Shown here one piece after another: positions 1 to 11,021 of a DNA stretch of 64,000 bases. Each line of letters opens with the position of its first letter. The first letter of the stretch is position 1. The translations under genes were made by a program, and so were the position numbers. The notes under the pieces were generated by a model. That model was not told where the DNA came from and did not search any database. It worked only from the letters and a program-made list of their open reading frames with translations. The stretch comes from Breviolum minutum Mf 1.05b.01 (Eukaryota > Sar > Dinophyceae > Suessiales > Symbiodiniaceae). The stretch lies in the NCBI GenBank assembly GCA_000507305.1, contig DF239303.1:96108-160107 (forward strand), read 5' to 3'.

Positions 1-576
1 ATGGGGGNGGGGGGGTGGACCATATATATATATATATATCATCATCGTACTCATGTATGTAGATATTTCTTGAATTTTGATATATTTATGTGTATGCACA
101 TGTTGCTGAGTGTTTGCAAGACACAATGAGAAATTAGATGATTGAACAAGTTGCCAACTAACAAATACATTGGTGTCCGCGTTTCATCATTGGAAATGCT
201 AGGAGAGATAAGTCCAGGTGAATTCTATCCACTGAAGCCAATAACCTCACTATTCACCTCATTGTGGAACCTGTAATCCACGTGAGTATGAATGAATCGC
301 AGTGTTTTTTTGTTTTAAGTATGCAGTCGCAAGTTTGCTCTTGCGATAACAGGTATCAACGTGTAGTTTACGCATGCGCAGTACATATAAAGTACTCATT
401 ATTCTGTAGATACTTATGAAGGGTATGGTGCAGTGGATGTTTGAGAGTAATACCAATCCAATTGGGGGTGTTTGTAGTCTTCACTCTTCACTGAAGCGAA
501 GTTGATCTTGTTGATCCGCAAGTTCAATTCCCGGTTGTCACTTCTATCCAACCGGCCACGAGTCCTTCCATATTAG
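1..576. other. Window start, no gene recognised
   Basis: The first bases are a G run with an ambiguous base at position 8, followed by a short (TA)n tract at about 24-38. I see no convincing exon before 577. Confidence 0.5.
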
Positions 577-632
577 TGTCATGATCCTTCAAGCAAAATG
601 TTTCCAAGCACCAAAATGCTCCCAGTAATACT
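577..632 (+). CDS. Candidate exon, unrecognised gene 1
   Basis: An 18-codon block follows the acceptor TATTAG and ends two bases into a codon (CT) exactly where the family B element at 631-738 supplies GTTGATGG. Read across that element it continues in frame into 739-777, which joins 820-915 in phase. The product is not recognised. The case rests on open frame, acceptor and phase agreement, and the block is short enough that chance is possible. Confidence 0.4.
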
Positions 633-738
633 GTTGATGGTTCAGAAATCCTGCACCAGTTGATGTGGTTAATAAACCTGTAAAAGCAGAGGTTTCATAC
701 ATCCCAGGTGGTGATCGCCGGATTTCTTCCATCAACAG
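631..738 (+). repeat. Family B inverted-repeat element, copy B1
   Basis: Ends are CTGTTGATGG and CCATCAACAG, flanked on both sides by TA. The terminal GT and AG can serve as intron ends (CT|GTTG...CAACAG|). Coding-like blocks on either side (577-632 and 739-777) are in compatible phase. Confidence 0.8.
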
Positions 739-777
739 TATGGGTTGTGATCAAACATTAGTTGGTTCGTGGTTCAG
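739..777 (+). CDS. Candidate exon, unrecognised gene 1
   Basis: One base, twelve codons (MGCDQTLVGSWF) and two bases, ending at the donor AG|GTTGAAG. It begins directly after the AG of element B1, and its end phase matches the next exon at 820 across a 42-base intron. The function is not recognised. Confidence 0.45.
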
Positions 778-819
778 GTTGAAGAAGGTTTGCCATTTGT
801 AAATATGTCCAAACACCAG

Positions 820-915
820 CCCTTTGCAAAGAAAGCTCGCATTTTGTTTGCATCGCCTCGCCAGGTCGGGACTAGCTCATTCGTCAAGTCTCAGTGACCT
901 GGAAAAAGAAGAGAG
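820..915 (+). CDS. Candidate exon, unrecognised gene 1
   Basis: A 96-base exon between the acceptor ACACCAG and the strong donor GAGAG|GTATGTGAG. It encodes 31 full codons including LQRKLAFCLHRLARSG and a charged end (SDLEKEE). Its start and end phases fit 739-777 upstream and 1592-1640 downstream. No family is recognised. Confidence 0.55.
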
Positions 916-1235
916 GTATGTGAGTGGATGATGAGAAGTCGCAGTAGGGAAGATACACAATGCATCACTCAATGGAAGCAGATTCGATTAAAGTTTAAAG
1001 TACAACGTGTTTGAAAATGATCTTTGTATCAACGGATCGTGTTTGTAAATATTGTGTTCTCTATTTGTTTGTTTATTCGTTTATTAGTCTATCGATCTAT
1101 CTTTTGGGGCAGATTCATTGGCAAGAAACTATATAAATAGCATTCTGATTGCCAAGTTCAACCAGTAAGAGTTGTGGTTGGCAGTTTCCCGGTGCGCCAG
1201 AATGTGCCCGGCAAGTGACACTCCCCCCAAAAAAT

Positions 1236-1336
1236 ACCCTCCATGAAACTCACATAGCCCCTGAAAATGGATTGTTGGAACCTTATTTTCCTTTTGGGAA
1301 GGCCTATTTTCAGGGGTGAACATGTTAGCTTCAGGT
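1236..1336 (+). repeat. Family C inverted-repeat element
   Basis: The left arm is CCCTCCATGAAACTCACAT plus AGCCCCTGAAAATGGAT. The right arm is the approximate complement (TTTTCAGGGGTGAACATG). About ten related copies occur in the window. Confidence 0.6.
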
Positions 1337-1591
1337 CGTGTAGAGCATTTTGATGCATTTTTTCCCCAAATGCAGTGACAATTAATGATTTGACCAGATT
1401 CTATTTATTGATATATAAATATATGGGGTTGATCTCGGTGATTTATTTTCGTTGATAAACTTGATGCTTGTGATGGAGTTTTTATTCACTTGTGTCGAAT
1501 CTGCAGTGTCCTTTGTGAATCATGATATTGATTGATATTGGACATTCTATGACTCTATGATTATCTCTGCCAATGGCCCGCAGGCCCGCAG

Positions 1592-1640
1592 GCCATACCT
1601 GCATCAGTTTGAAGTACATGCCATTGCGACCGCCCAAAAG
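1592..1640 (+). CDS. Candidate exon, unrecognised gene 1
   Basis: One base plus 16 codons (PYLHQFEVHAIATAQK) between the acceptor CCCGCAG and the donor AAG|GTGTAG. The phase matches the exon ending at 915 and the phase-0 exon at 3516. Not recognised. Confidence 0.45.
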
Positions 1641-3515
1641 GTGTAGATACCGTAGGTGCCCCCTCGACACTGCTCACTTGAAGATGTATTTGATATGTAC
1701 AGGTTCTATACATTATATATAGTATTGTTTAATTTTTTAAAATACAAATTATATTTCCTTCCATGTACATACAGTGTACACTATATCCCGCCACATTCCC
1801 ATGTATGTTGAGGTTTAGATGTTTCTTCATATTTCACTGTATCGGAGATGTACCATGATGTACCACACCACACTCGTCACTGCATACTTTCCTTGATCGT
1901 TGGGATACACCCCTTCTTCAGGTAGTGCTGATGGCACGTTGCCCAGGCCGGCCTTCAGACATTGCGTTTGGCCAAGTGCCGACCCAACATCCCCAGAAAA
2001 GGTGGTGAAACTGTAGAGAATCTTCCCGTTTTTCTCCAAAAACTTGTTAATGATTCATAAATTATCCAGGAATCCTGTTTTAAAACGTGTACTTCATGTA
2101 AAGCAACCGATGCGACATTCACTTGACTTCTGAAAAATCGAGTCCTCCAAAAATTGCAGGCCCACTTCGCAGTATCAACACTCCGGAAGCTTGGGAATCT
2201 CGGCTTGAAGGGTGGTACTCGTACTTTTCTGGGATAAGTTTTCATGGAGTTATCATGAGTTATCATGTATCACTTAAAGATATATCAAGTATTAGGTAAT
2301 TATATGGGTGGAAACCTGTCACAATATTGTCACATCGCCCCATGTCTAAACGCCCTCATATATTTAGAGAATTGAAAGTCATTGGAGCAGTTGGTATACA
2401 TCCCTTTGGGGTGCAGCACTCGTTTGTTGAACTTGTCCTTGCCGCCTTTTTTCGCCGGGAACATTCTGTTGGCAGTTGATAGGTAGATAAGCAACGACCA
2501 TTCGGGTATGATGCATTTCCTTCACAGAGGGCCTATTTCGAGCCCCATCATCCGCAAAAACTCTCGGTAGATAAGCATGCGCATCTATTGCAAAATAGAT
2601 GCATACGGTCTTTTTCACTTTTTGCTTTTTCATGCTTGTTCTTTGTCGAGGCCCTTTGATTTCGCGATGCTGTTTGATAATAGGTTCAAAGCCTGGAGAT
2701 TCCACCATTGTCTCAATGTCTCAGGGATTTGCTTCTTCCACTTAGTCAGTGTTGTTTGATTTGCATGTTGCATACACGCTTTCTTCTGCAGATCTCGGAG
2801 TTCTCCCCCATTTTTGCCCGTGGCTTTTGACAATTAAAAACGGTAATACTAGTATTATCTAGTCATACTGATATGAATATATAATATATAGGTATTGTAT
2901 ATATACATTGTATATTATTTTGGACGTCCTCCAAATGATGCCTCAACTTAACTAGGTACACCAAGGTGTCTTTTGTAGTTAGCTGAGTCCCTTGTAGCTT
3001 GACCTGGATTGATTCCCGGAAAATGGAGGTCTCCAATTTCAGGTTTGAAAAGGTTCGCCAATTGCTCCCATTCCCTAGGGATCCAATCAGCACCGAAACT
3101 GAGAATGGTAATTTTCATGAAACCCAAAATACCAAAAGCGTCTTTTTGGGAGGTGATCTCTACAACCCAAATCATCCTCTGACTTTCGGTGAGCCAGGAT
3201 CTTTTAGGGCATTGAAATCAGCTGGTTTTTAAGCTCCCATGATTTCAACCAACCTTTTACTCGCTCCGAAGCGATGAACGATTTTCCTGCCACCACAGGT
3301 AGTGGTGATGGGACCTTGGGAATTCCAAGGTGCGGACAAAAACAGTGGCAACGGGTTGGGACTGGGAGAAGGGGTAGTAGCTACTTAAGGACGAAATTTC
3401 GGTGTCCAGACTTGTACAGTACTCAGTACTCAAAAACCAGGCAAACAATATTAAAACATATATGATATATATATATATATATGTACTATATATACATCAT
3501 TTTTTGTTGCATGAG
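1641..3515. other. Presumed intron or spacer
   Basis: AT-rich sequence with no + strand exon I trust. On the - strand at 2379-2833 two overlapping frames are open for 109 and 67 codons. They lack recognisable motifs, so I leave them uncalled. Confidence 0.35.
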
Positions 3516-3620
3516 GATGTTCTCGAGCCTGTAGGATTTGAAGAACGAAGCCCCCCCAGTCTAGTTTGTTTGATGGACAGCTTTAGAAACTCGCATCAAA
3601 ACGGAGCAAATCCACAGGAG
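3516..3620 (+). CDS. Candidate exon, unrecognised gene 1
   Basis: 35 codons in phase 0 after the acceptor GCATGAG and before the donor GAG|GTGTTGC. The segment starts DVLEPVGFEERSPPS and continues VCLMDSFRNSHQNGANPQE. The phase agrees with 1592-1640. Not recognised. Confidence 0.4.
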
Positions 3621-3803
3621 GTGTTGCAAATGAACTTGCTGTTTGTCAAACAGTATTATTTGTTTCCCTTGTGATTGTTGTTTGCTTGTTTGTTTCCTGG
3701 TTCTCTTAGTTTGCATTCTTGCGGTCACTGTATTTTGAGTGTTGAGTAATTTTTGCTGTTTACCTTGCTTCTCTCCATGACTGCGTATGTTCTTTAAATA
3801 TAA

Positions 3804-3904
3804 CTAGGTGGTGGTTTCCAACATTTTTTATTATCACCTCTACTTGGGAACGATTTCCAATTTGACGAGCATATTTTTCAAATGGCTTGAAACCCACCAA
3901 CTAG
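3804..3904 (+). repeat. Family A element, copy A1
   Basis: Complete element from CTAGGTGGTGGTTTCC to CCCACCAACTAG. No matching target duplication is visible (ATAA and ATCC). Confidence 0.8.
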
Positions 3905-3932
3905 ATCCCCATTTCTACACTCAGCACCCAAG

Positions 3933-4028
3933 TTGCCGATAGTTGCCGATGACACACGCAGGAAGATGAGCTTGGGTCACAGCTCCAGCGTCAGAACCGC
4001 GGTGGCATTAATACATCGTTGGACATGG
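3933..4028 (+). CDS. Candidate exon, unrecognised gene 1
   Basis: 32 codons between CACCCAAG and TGG|GTGGACC in phase 0, including ADDTRRKMSLGHSSSVRTAV. The frame stays open to 4184, and a second block after CACCACAG at 4104 may be a further exon. Not recognised. Confidence 0.35.
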
Positions 4029-4356
4029 GTGGACCTGCAAAATTGCCGAAAACCTCGTTGGATATGTTTGTTTGTTTTTTTTTTAATGCATGCTTCACCA
4101 CAGGTAATCATAGGAAATCTTGAAAAGATGCGTTGGAAAAACAGCGCAGTCCTAACAAAAAGAATCAGCTTTAAGATTGGTTGAATAGCAACAGATGCTA
4201 GTGCAATGCTATAGGCATTTATCGTTTTTCAATCCATGTGTTTCACACTTTTTTCACCCCGACCAGTTGGGTTCCGTGTTCCCAGTGTTCCCAAATATGT
4301 CACCACTGTCTTTTCAACTGGGTTAAAACTTAGGAATTGGGAATTGTTGTCCAAAG

Positions 4357-4470
4357 AGTATCAAAAAGACAGCACAACTTCTCCATGGCTGTTCGACACG
4401 CCCACCCAGACAAGGAAGCACGTTCATCAAACCTTGTGTTTTTAGATCCTCCCCCTTCTCCAGAACTACT
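4357..4470 (+). CDS. Candidate exon before element B2
   Basis: One base, 37 codons and CT, ending exactly at the GT of family B element B2. It contains FSMAVRHAHPDKEARSS, whose HPDK resembles the J-domain HPD motif, but one motif is not enough to call a DnaJ protein. The downstream block at 4579 joins in frame. Confidence 0.4.
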
Positions 4471-4578
4471 GTTGATGGAAGAAATCCGGCTAACCAGTTG
4501 AGGTTGGTAGTTTATCCCATTCACAAGGTTTTAGCACCATCCCAGGTGGTTGTTTAGGATTTTCTGACCCATCAACAG
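4469..4578 (+). repeat. Family B element, copy B2
   Basis: Runs from CTGTTGATGGAAGAAATCC to CATCAACAG with TA on both sides. It separates two coding-like blocks that fuse in one open frame if the element is removed from GT to AG. Confidence 0.85.
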
Positions 4579-4644
4579 TAGGACTATTTTTGAGCACTTT
4601 TTGTTGGTCCAAAAAATCGCCCACCGAGCCATGCTGTTATTGAG
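4579..4644 (+). CDS. Candidate exon after element B2
   Basis: Begins directly after the AG of B2, has 21 full codons (LRTIFEHFLLVQKIAHRAML across the junction) and ends at AG|GTAGTG. Its frame only works joined to 4357-4470 through the element's own splice sites. Confidence 0.4.
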
Positions 4645-4804
4645 GTAGTGCTGATGGTACTTTGGCAGTTCCCAGGCATGGTGGCATGGTTAGCGGAGTG
4701 CTGTTATGGTAACGGGTCTGGATGTTTGCATGTTGAGGTGCCAAATTGTGTGGGTATTTTTTTACGCCAAATAGAGAGATAAAAAAAAATAAAGACAGTA
4801 CTGT

Positions 4805-4877
4805 CTAGGTGGTGGTCTCAAGTATTTTTTTGATTTTCACCCCTAGTTGGGGAAGATGTCCAATTTGACTAGTAGTT
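4805..4877 (+). repeat. Family A element, copy A2, 3' truncated
   Basis: Begins CTAGGTGGTGGTCTCAAG and shows the family core TTCACCCCTAGTTGGGGAAG. The right inverted repeat is missing. Confidence 0.6.
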
Positions 4878-5319
4878 TTCTTTTTTCTCACAGTCTTATG
4901 CCATCATGTTATCCAAACCTTTTTGCTGATGAAACTGGTGATGTTTGCGAAACTTATTCACCCAACATAGGCACCAACTCACGTCAAAATATGCATGTCC
5001 ACTCTGATACGTAAATTTGCAGCCATATATATATATATATACAGTTCCTCAGGTCTTTCTATCTCTAAGTTCAACGTGATATTTGTGTTGGAAAGATTGA
5101 TATATTGAACATTATACACATATATATATATATTTCATATATCATATATGTATATATGTTACTGCACTATTCAGTTTTCTTCCCATGCCAATGAAGATGC
5201 ACACGTGCTTACATCCATTTGGGCGCGTCATTTGAGCGTTTGACCTCACCGTAACTTGGTGGATCAAATTCAGCTGTGCCACTGTGACACCAAATTTGTC
5301 ATTCACTTTGATATCAATG

Positions 5320-5412
5320 TCAAGTGACCTTTTTGGGATGGTGAAGTGACCCTTTTAAGGGGTTAAGTGACCTCCAACGATCGGGGATGAAAAGGTCACG
5401 GCTTGAATCACC
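5320..5412 (+). repeat. Family E repeat (AAGTGACC units)
   Basis: Contains AAGTGACC three times at about 20-base spacing, then AAAAGGTCAC and GAATCACCTGGTG. The copy at 22587-22697 shows the full inverted-repeat form. Confidence 0.6.
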
Positions 5413-5529
5413 TGGTGGGTAGTGATTTCAACTATATTCAACTATTTGTTGTTTTCACCTCAAAAATGGGGAAGATGAACCCATTTTTGACGAGCATATT
5501 TTTCAATAGGGGTTGAAACCACCAACCAG
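5411..5529 (+). repeat. Family A element, copy A3
   Basis: A diverged copy from CCTGGTGGGTAGTGATTTC to GAAACCACCAACCAG that abuts the family E repeat. Confidence 0.6.
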
Positions 5530-7180
5530 GTTTTGTTTATATCACTTTTTTCTAATCAAAATCCACTTTCAATTTCAGATACCATAGATATATTCCATAT
5601 ATAATGGACTGCCGGACTGCCAACAAAAATTCAATTCAACATCCACATAAACTAAATTTTCGTCCCTTGGTTGGCAGGCCGGGTGGAACCATAAACCGTG
5701 GTTCTAGTCTCGGCAGCTTGGATTCAAAAAACGGAGGGTGAACGGCAGGTGGTGGACCTGCACCCTGCCATTCCTTTGGGTGATTCTCATGGATGAAAAA
5801 TCTGGTCATATGATAGCGAAGTTTACGTGATTTGGGACCCCAAAATGTAGCGTTTTGGAAGGGAAATCTCTTTTTGTTCATTTTGTTTGAGGGAAATGTA
5901 GGTTGGTGAAATATTATAATTTGCTATAGATTTAACGGCTCAACGTTGATGCAAAGGATTTGGTAGGCTGTAAGTTGTGATTTTGAGTGTGTAGATTTGG
6001 GATGGGTAGGGAATCCCTGAATCAGCCAAGACTGTTACAGAAATTGGATACTTTGCCTACAGTCGTCCGGGAGGATTAATTCCCTGCATATGCAGGGAAC
6101 AATATTTTCCATGAGCTGGATACATTTCTGGGATCCGGAGATTTGATCATCCATATAAAACGTGGTAGTTTCCACATGGAATTTGGAGCATTCTTTCTGA
6201 TCGGGCTAGATGTTTGTTGGCACATGGCATTTCTTTGCTGGTGGCTTGTTGCAAGTGGTCACAACCCTTTGGCGCAGGTCATGTTAAACCTTGCATCAGA
6301 GGTATCTCATGCATGGTTTTGGTGTCCTATTTGTTTATGGTTGGCAGATTGTTCTGTGTTGTTTTTTTCGTCAACAGTGTCAACTAAGTGATTGGATAAA
6401 TCTATCACTTCCTCTTCATAGTTATTATTACGACTTGAACCTTTCTGAAGACCATACACAGAACGACAGAGTGTAAAGCATTGCAGCCAACAATTGATAT
6501 ATTTGCATTTGTACACCAGTGCATATAGATATATGTGCGATTTATGTGGAAGCATCAAATCACTTGATTTTATTCAAGTGACTTCTAATGGGATATTTTC
6601 CTTGAGCTAACAAGCAATCAGTTGGCATCATTTCACCCCGGTTGGTGTTTGGTTCTAGTGGATTTTGATTGCACTGCATATTTATGTCTCATAAAGGGTC
6701 GATTCAAGCGTTGTTTTGATTTAGACACCCCGGTTGCCACCCAAGTTCCGGGAACTGCAGGAACTGGTGAAATAAAGATCAACCCAGAAAAGAAAAGCCA
6801 TTGATATTGGTGAGAGGTGGTATTTCAAAAAATCTATCTAGGTTGATATGTGGATTCAAGATGATTCAAGCCATTTAGATAATGCAAGTTCAAGGAACGT
6901 AAGCATCCCCCTAATCGCAGTGTAGCATCAGCATCGACCCCTGACCGGTCATGTCCAAAAGGAAAATGCATGATTTTACATGTACGGTTTCCTGTTTGGA
7001 GCATATACTATCAAAAAAAGCCTCCGTATATCAGCTAATGGTTAATTGGTGGTTCGGGGCCCGGTGGTTTGGGATTCTAGGGCGGGATACCCCTAAGTAA
7101 CAAGTCCTTTCATTTTCCAATCGGAATCCAAACCACCAACCCCGACCCAAACCATCAATTGACCATTCGTTGAGTATGCC
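5530..7180. other. Spacer, no supported gene
   Basis: Contains open frames of 60-85 codons on both strands (for example 5636-5881 on - and 6143-6391 on +) but no motif or splice pair that decides between them. Confidence 0.3.
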
Positions 7181-7183
7181 GTA

Positions 7184-7288
7184 TACCCTTCTGGGAACGA
7201 TCACATATCCCATTAAAAGTCACTTTTGAGTCGATGATTTTCCTTTTACCTGAAACGGTGGGATATGTGATCATTCCCTAGGAGGGTA
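7184..7288 (+). repeat. Family D inverted-repeat element
   Basis: The left arm ACCCTTCTGGGAACGATCAC continues ATATCCCA. The right arm is its near complement, TGGGATATGTGATCATTCCC, then AGGAGGGTA. Confidence 0.7.
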
Positions 7289-7458
7289 TACCGGGAAATC
7301 CCGTACTACCTGAATCAACCGTCATTGGTCAGGTAGTGGTGATGGAACTTTGGGACTTCCCAGGTGCCTTGGGGGTTTTTCAAGAGAAACGTTGAGGCGT
7401 TGAAACTGGGTGCTAAACAGCGATTTGCTTAGCAGATTTTAGGTGGTTACCCGGGTTT

Positions 7459-7567
7459 CCCTCCCTGAAACTAACGTACAGTAGCACCTAGAAATGGATG
7501 GTTGGAAGAGTAGTTTCCTTTTGAGATGGCTTCCTGGCAGGTGCGAACTGTTAGTTTCGGGGAGGGT
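7459..7567 (+). repeat. Family C element
   Basis: CCCTCCCTGAAACTAACG at the left, GTTAGTTTCGGGGAGGG at the right, and the family core ATGGATGGTTGGAAGA inside. Confidence 0.75.
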
Positions 7568-8023
7568 AGGTGGTGTAGTGGCTTTCCTTTTTTTCAGTGA
7601 AATTTATCACCCCCAATGGGGTGGAAGCAATGAGCGCTGGGTGCTAATGCGTCTCAAGTGCTGCGGGATATATATTTGTCACTAGGGTCCTATCCCTCTT
7701 TTGAGTAGTAAGAAACCGGCATATAGAATGATAGGTTTTTGTTGATGAAACCGATAAGAAACCGGCATATTAGAATGATAGTTTTTTTTGTTGATGCTAT
7801 GTAGATATATGTACATGCAATTGATGCATGTTGGAACTATTAAATTCACTTCTGCACAATACTTTGCTGCATCTACTGTTCACTATTGTCCCCAGTCACC
7901 AGTCACCACGACCACCGCCACCACTCACTCAAGGTTGTTGGGCTTGAGCCACAGCAACTCTAATCTCAGCAGGCGAGAATTGCCATAGGGACGGTCAAAC
8001 GGGTTGGTTGTTTTTGTTGGTAG

Positions 8024-8075
8024 GCTGACATGTTGGGTGAAGTAATGGTGAAGCTTTTTGTGATGCTTCAACTGG
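8024..8075 (+). CDS. Candidate exon ending at a family A element
   Basis: 17 codons plus one base (ADMLGEVMVKLFVMLQL) after a pyrimidine-rich acceptor ending GGTAG. It ends at CTGG|GTGGTGG, the 5' terminus of element A4. Not recognised, but the peptide looks like a real amphipathic helix. Confidence 0.4.
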
Positions 8076-8174
8076 GTGGTGGCAACTCAAATATTTGTTT
8101 ATGTTCACCCCGATTTTTTGGGAAATGATCCAATTTGACTCATATTTTTCAAATGGGTTGAAACGACCAACTAG
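8072..8174 (+). repeat. Family A element, copy A4
   Basis: Runs from CTGGGTGGTGGCAACTC to GACCAACTAG with a 4-bp direct repeat TCAA on both sides. Nine bases separate it from A5. Confidence 0.85.
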
Positions 8175-8183
8175 TCAAGTTTT

Positions 8184-8285
8184 CTAGGTGGTGGTGTCAA
8201 ATATTTTTTGTTTCACCCCGATCCCTTGGGAAATGATCCAATTTGACTCATATTTTTCAGAGGGGTTGGTTCAACCACCAACTAG
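8184..8285 (+). repeat. Family A element, copy A5
   Basis: Runs from CTAGGTGGTGGTGTCAA to CAACCACCAACTAG with TTTT on both sides as target duplication. Confidence 0.85.
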
Positions 8286-8346
8286 TTTTTCGAAATGACC
8301 CAAATCACCATGTTCGGTTGCTTCAGAGATTCAACCACTACAACTA

Positions 8347-8452
8347 CACCCCGGAAGATTAGCATGTAACCTGAGAATACGGGCCCCCTGGAAGAGGAAA
8401 ATCATCTGAACCAAACTATCATGTTTAGGTTCTATGCTAATCTTCGTGGGTG
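8347..8452 (+). repeat. Family C-like element
   Basis: CACCCCGGAAGATTAGCAT at the left and ATGCTAATCTTCGTGGGTG at the right, flanked by TA. Related to the element at 51699-51812. Confidence 0.7.
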
Positions 8453-8845
8453 TAAGACTAAACACAACAAAGTCTGAATCTGAAATGTGAAGGCAATTTC
8501 CCAGGGGTGGTGATAGATTGATAGATGGCATTTCAGGGCAGCTTGCTATGCTATGACTCATGCTTCCTGCTCATGTTCACCACCATGAATGGTGAACACA
8601 TTTAAGGCCTAATATGGGTTGTCATTTCATCATGACCATCAATTTGTTTTCATAAGATGTTGTGTCAAGGCATGCGCTTGTTTTTTTTTGTTTCTTTGTT
8701 GCACTGCAACTTACACATGTTTGATGACTTTTGTTGACATATCCTGCTGTTTCTATCATGACTAGCTTGTAGAACTAGAATATACAGATAAGATCAACAA
8801 AGTCACTTCCAACTTGCGTTGCCTTTTGCAGTCTATAATAGCTAT

Positions 8846-8943
8846 CTAGGTGGTGGTTTCACACATATTTTGTGTTCACCCCGATCCTTTGGGAAATGAT
8901 CCAATTTGACTATTTTTTTTCAAGGGTTGAAACCACCAACTAG
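8846..8943 (+). repeat. Family A element, copy A6
   Basis: Complete, CTAGGTGGTGGTTTCAC to GAAACCACCAACTAG, with CTAT on both sides as target duplication. Confidence 0.9.
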
Positions 8944-9299
8944 CTATATCATAATGACTTTTAATCCGAAGTACATTATATCTCTAAAGATGTGTTTAAA
9001 ACACAAGCGTCTCACAGAAGCCTCTTTTATCCAATGATGCCAAGTGGGAAGGGAAGTTGTGTTGCTTTTTCCCAGGGATGCCCTACATTGGGAACCCGGC
9101 CATACATGGGGATAAACTCATCAACTCAATAATTGAGGTTTAAAAACCCATTCTAAGGATTCCCCCCCAAAAAAAGGCTGTGATGACATTCTCTACAGGT
9201 TAACTTTATGACATATTTGTCCCTACTATCAACCTAAACTTGGGGCATATGCGTGTGCGCATATTTATCTTGAGTTTATGAGTTGAGGGGCCCCTAATA

Positions 9300-9406
9300 C
9301 GGTTGATGGAAGTAATCCCAAACAACCACCTGGGATGTGTAAAACTCTGTAAATAGTGGGATATTCTCCATGTCAAACTGGTTAGCCGGATTTCAGCCAT
9401 CAACAG
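9300..9406 (-). repeat. Family B element, copy B3, reversed
   Basis: The internal sequence is in the opposite orientation to the other copies (the CCACCTGGGA core appears early). TA flanks both ends. Confidence 0.8.
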
Positions 9407-9835
9407 TAGGAATAGGGCGCCCTACAAAAAGGGTGTATACGTATACGTCAAGGCCTTCTCATCCCACATATGAGAGGCCTTTTCAACCACCTTTCATAGG
9501 TGGAAGCCACCCGAACCTTGAGAACGGGTCCAAAATTAGGCACTGAATCGATGATGTTCAACTTTTTCCCAACCAAATATGGCATCATTTTGCTTGGAGA
9601 ACTTTTGTTTTCCCACAAATTTAGACATGAATTCACACCATTGGCGTCATTGACTCGTATTCCAACTCAGGCAAGGCATGCATCATAGTGCTTCACTGAG
9701 TACCTTGGTCATAGATTTCGAAAAAAGGCGATGTGTTGTTGGTGAACTTTCACTATTGGGTGATGTCCTAACGAATGTCATTCCGTAAAGTCGCATAGAA
9801 TAATACGGTTTAAAAGTTGGGATGGGAGGATGATT

Positions 9836-9864
9836 GATGATGGATGATGGCGGATGGATGGTGA

Positions 9865-9908
<44 letters not shown>

Positions 9909-10100
9909 CATGATGATCATGATGATGTGTCTGTGTGTGTGTGCGTGTTTTGTTTTGGATTCGGGTTTGTGATGACACACTAAACATGCAGTGTTGCTGT
10001 GTTTTTGTCGAGTTTGCACCGTGTAATGAATGCAAGCTTTGGGTTGTGGCTATTTATATTTGTTTTATTTAGATAGATAGCTAGCTAGCTAGCTAGCTAG
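9836..10100. repeat. Microsatellites (ATG)n, (GT)n and (AGCT)n
   Basis: A GATGAT tract lies at about 9866-9910, a short GT tract at 9930-9945 and an AGCT tract at about 10077-10100. The apparent poly-His and poly-Ile reading frames on the - strand are products of this repeat and not genes. Confidence 0.9.
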
Positions 10101-10696
10101 ACTACGAGGATCACCCACATATTTGAGCGGTGCTATACAATACGGCCCACCACACACACTTCCCTAGAAAGCAATCACCGTTCAAACCCGTTGTTGAACA
10201 CCCAGCCTAAAAATCACAGACATCAAACTCTGTGTTTTTTTTAATGTTTTTTGCCAGGTTGCTTTGTTTATCAACTGCATGGAGAAGCCCTTTCAACCCC
10301 GACTTCAGATATCTCTTATGCCCCGAAAAAATCCCGCTGTTTGGTGCTAGGTAGTGGCAGCGACAACAATTGTGCCGAAGAATCCAGCTTTGCTAGGTGC
10401 CGCGGTTGGAAACACAGAGGAACATGCTACAGCATTGCCATGGTTTCCATAAATGGTAACTGGTAACAAGTTTGGAGTTTGGTCAAAAAAACGTGTGTGT
10501 TTTTTTTCATGTGTTTTTTCTGGCAATAGGATTCCTAGGTCCTGGAAAACTGGCAGAAGGTCAAGCGCAAACCAACCGCTGTACTGTAGTCACTGGCAAT
10601 TGGCTGGAAGTTGACGATCAAACACGAGATTTTGTGACGGCAAGATAGGAGGACACGACACCACCATGCTCCAAGTGTTTTTCATGCTGTAGATAC

Positions 10697-11021
10697 ATGT
10701 CCTCAAGAGCTATTCGAGGGCCACTGACATGCAACATTGAGAGGAGGATGTCAAACACAATTGATACAACACTTACTGTATCCCTCCCACGAAAAAAAAA
10801 CTATCTTGAAACACTTTGCGCACCCGAATTTGTCATTTCTGAATCGACATCGTTCTTGCTTGATGCGTATTATATAGATAGAGATCCTTTGGGGTCCAAA
10901 ACCGCTGAGACTGCACAACCTCAAGGGGCCCAAAGTTGCCAAAAAAAAACATCTTTGGCATCACTGGAACATATGGAGCATGGAACAGCCTTTGTCGAAA
11001 TCTTTTCAAACATCAACCTAG
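10697..11021 (+). CDS. Probable 5' exon(s) of the RCC1-repeat gene
   Basis: The frame is open and ends ...EHMEHGTAFVEIFSNINL at CTAG|GTGGTGG, the 5' end of element A18, leaving one base of a codon. The acceptor TTCTAATAG at 11347 supplies the other two bases and leads straight into the first RCC1 repeat (MQSAGKEHTVLLQQ). The 5' limit of this exon is not fixed; a homopolymer of nine A at 10940 suggests that the true exon may start later than the open frame does. Confidence 0.5.

Noticed and set aside
4357-4644. DnaJ protein
   Set aside because: Only the HPDK motif is seen. The spacing RHAHPDK is atypical and no other J-domain helix is sure.
9778-10035. - strand frame with long poly-His and poly-Ile
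   Set aside because: Produced by the (ATG)n microsatellite.
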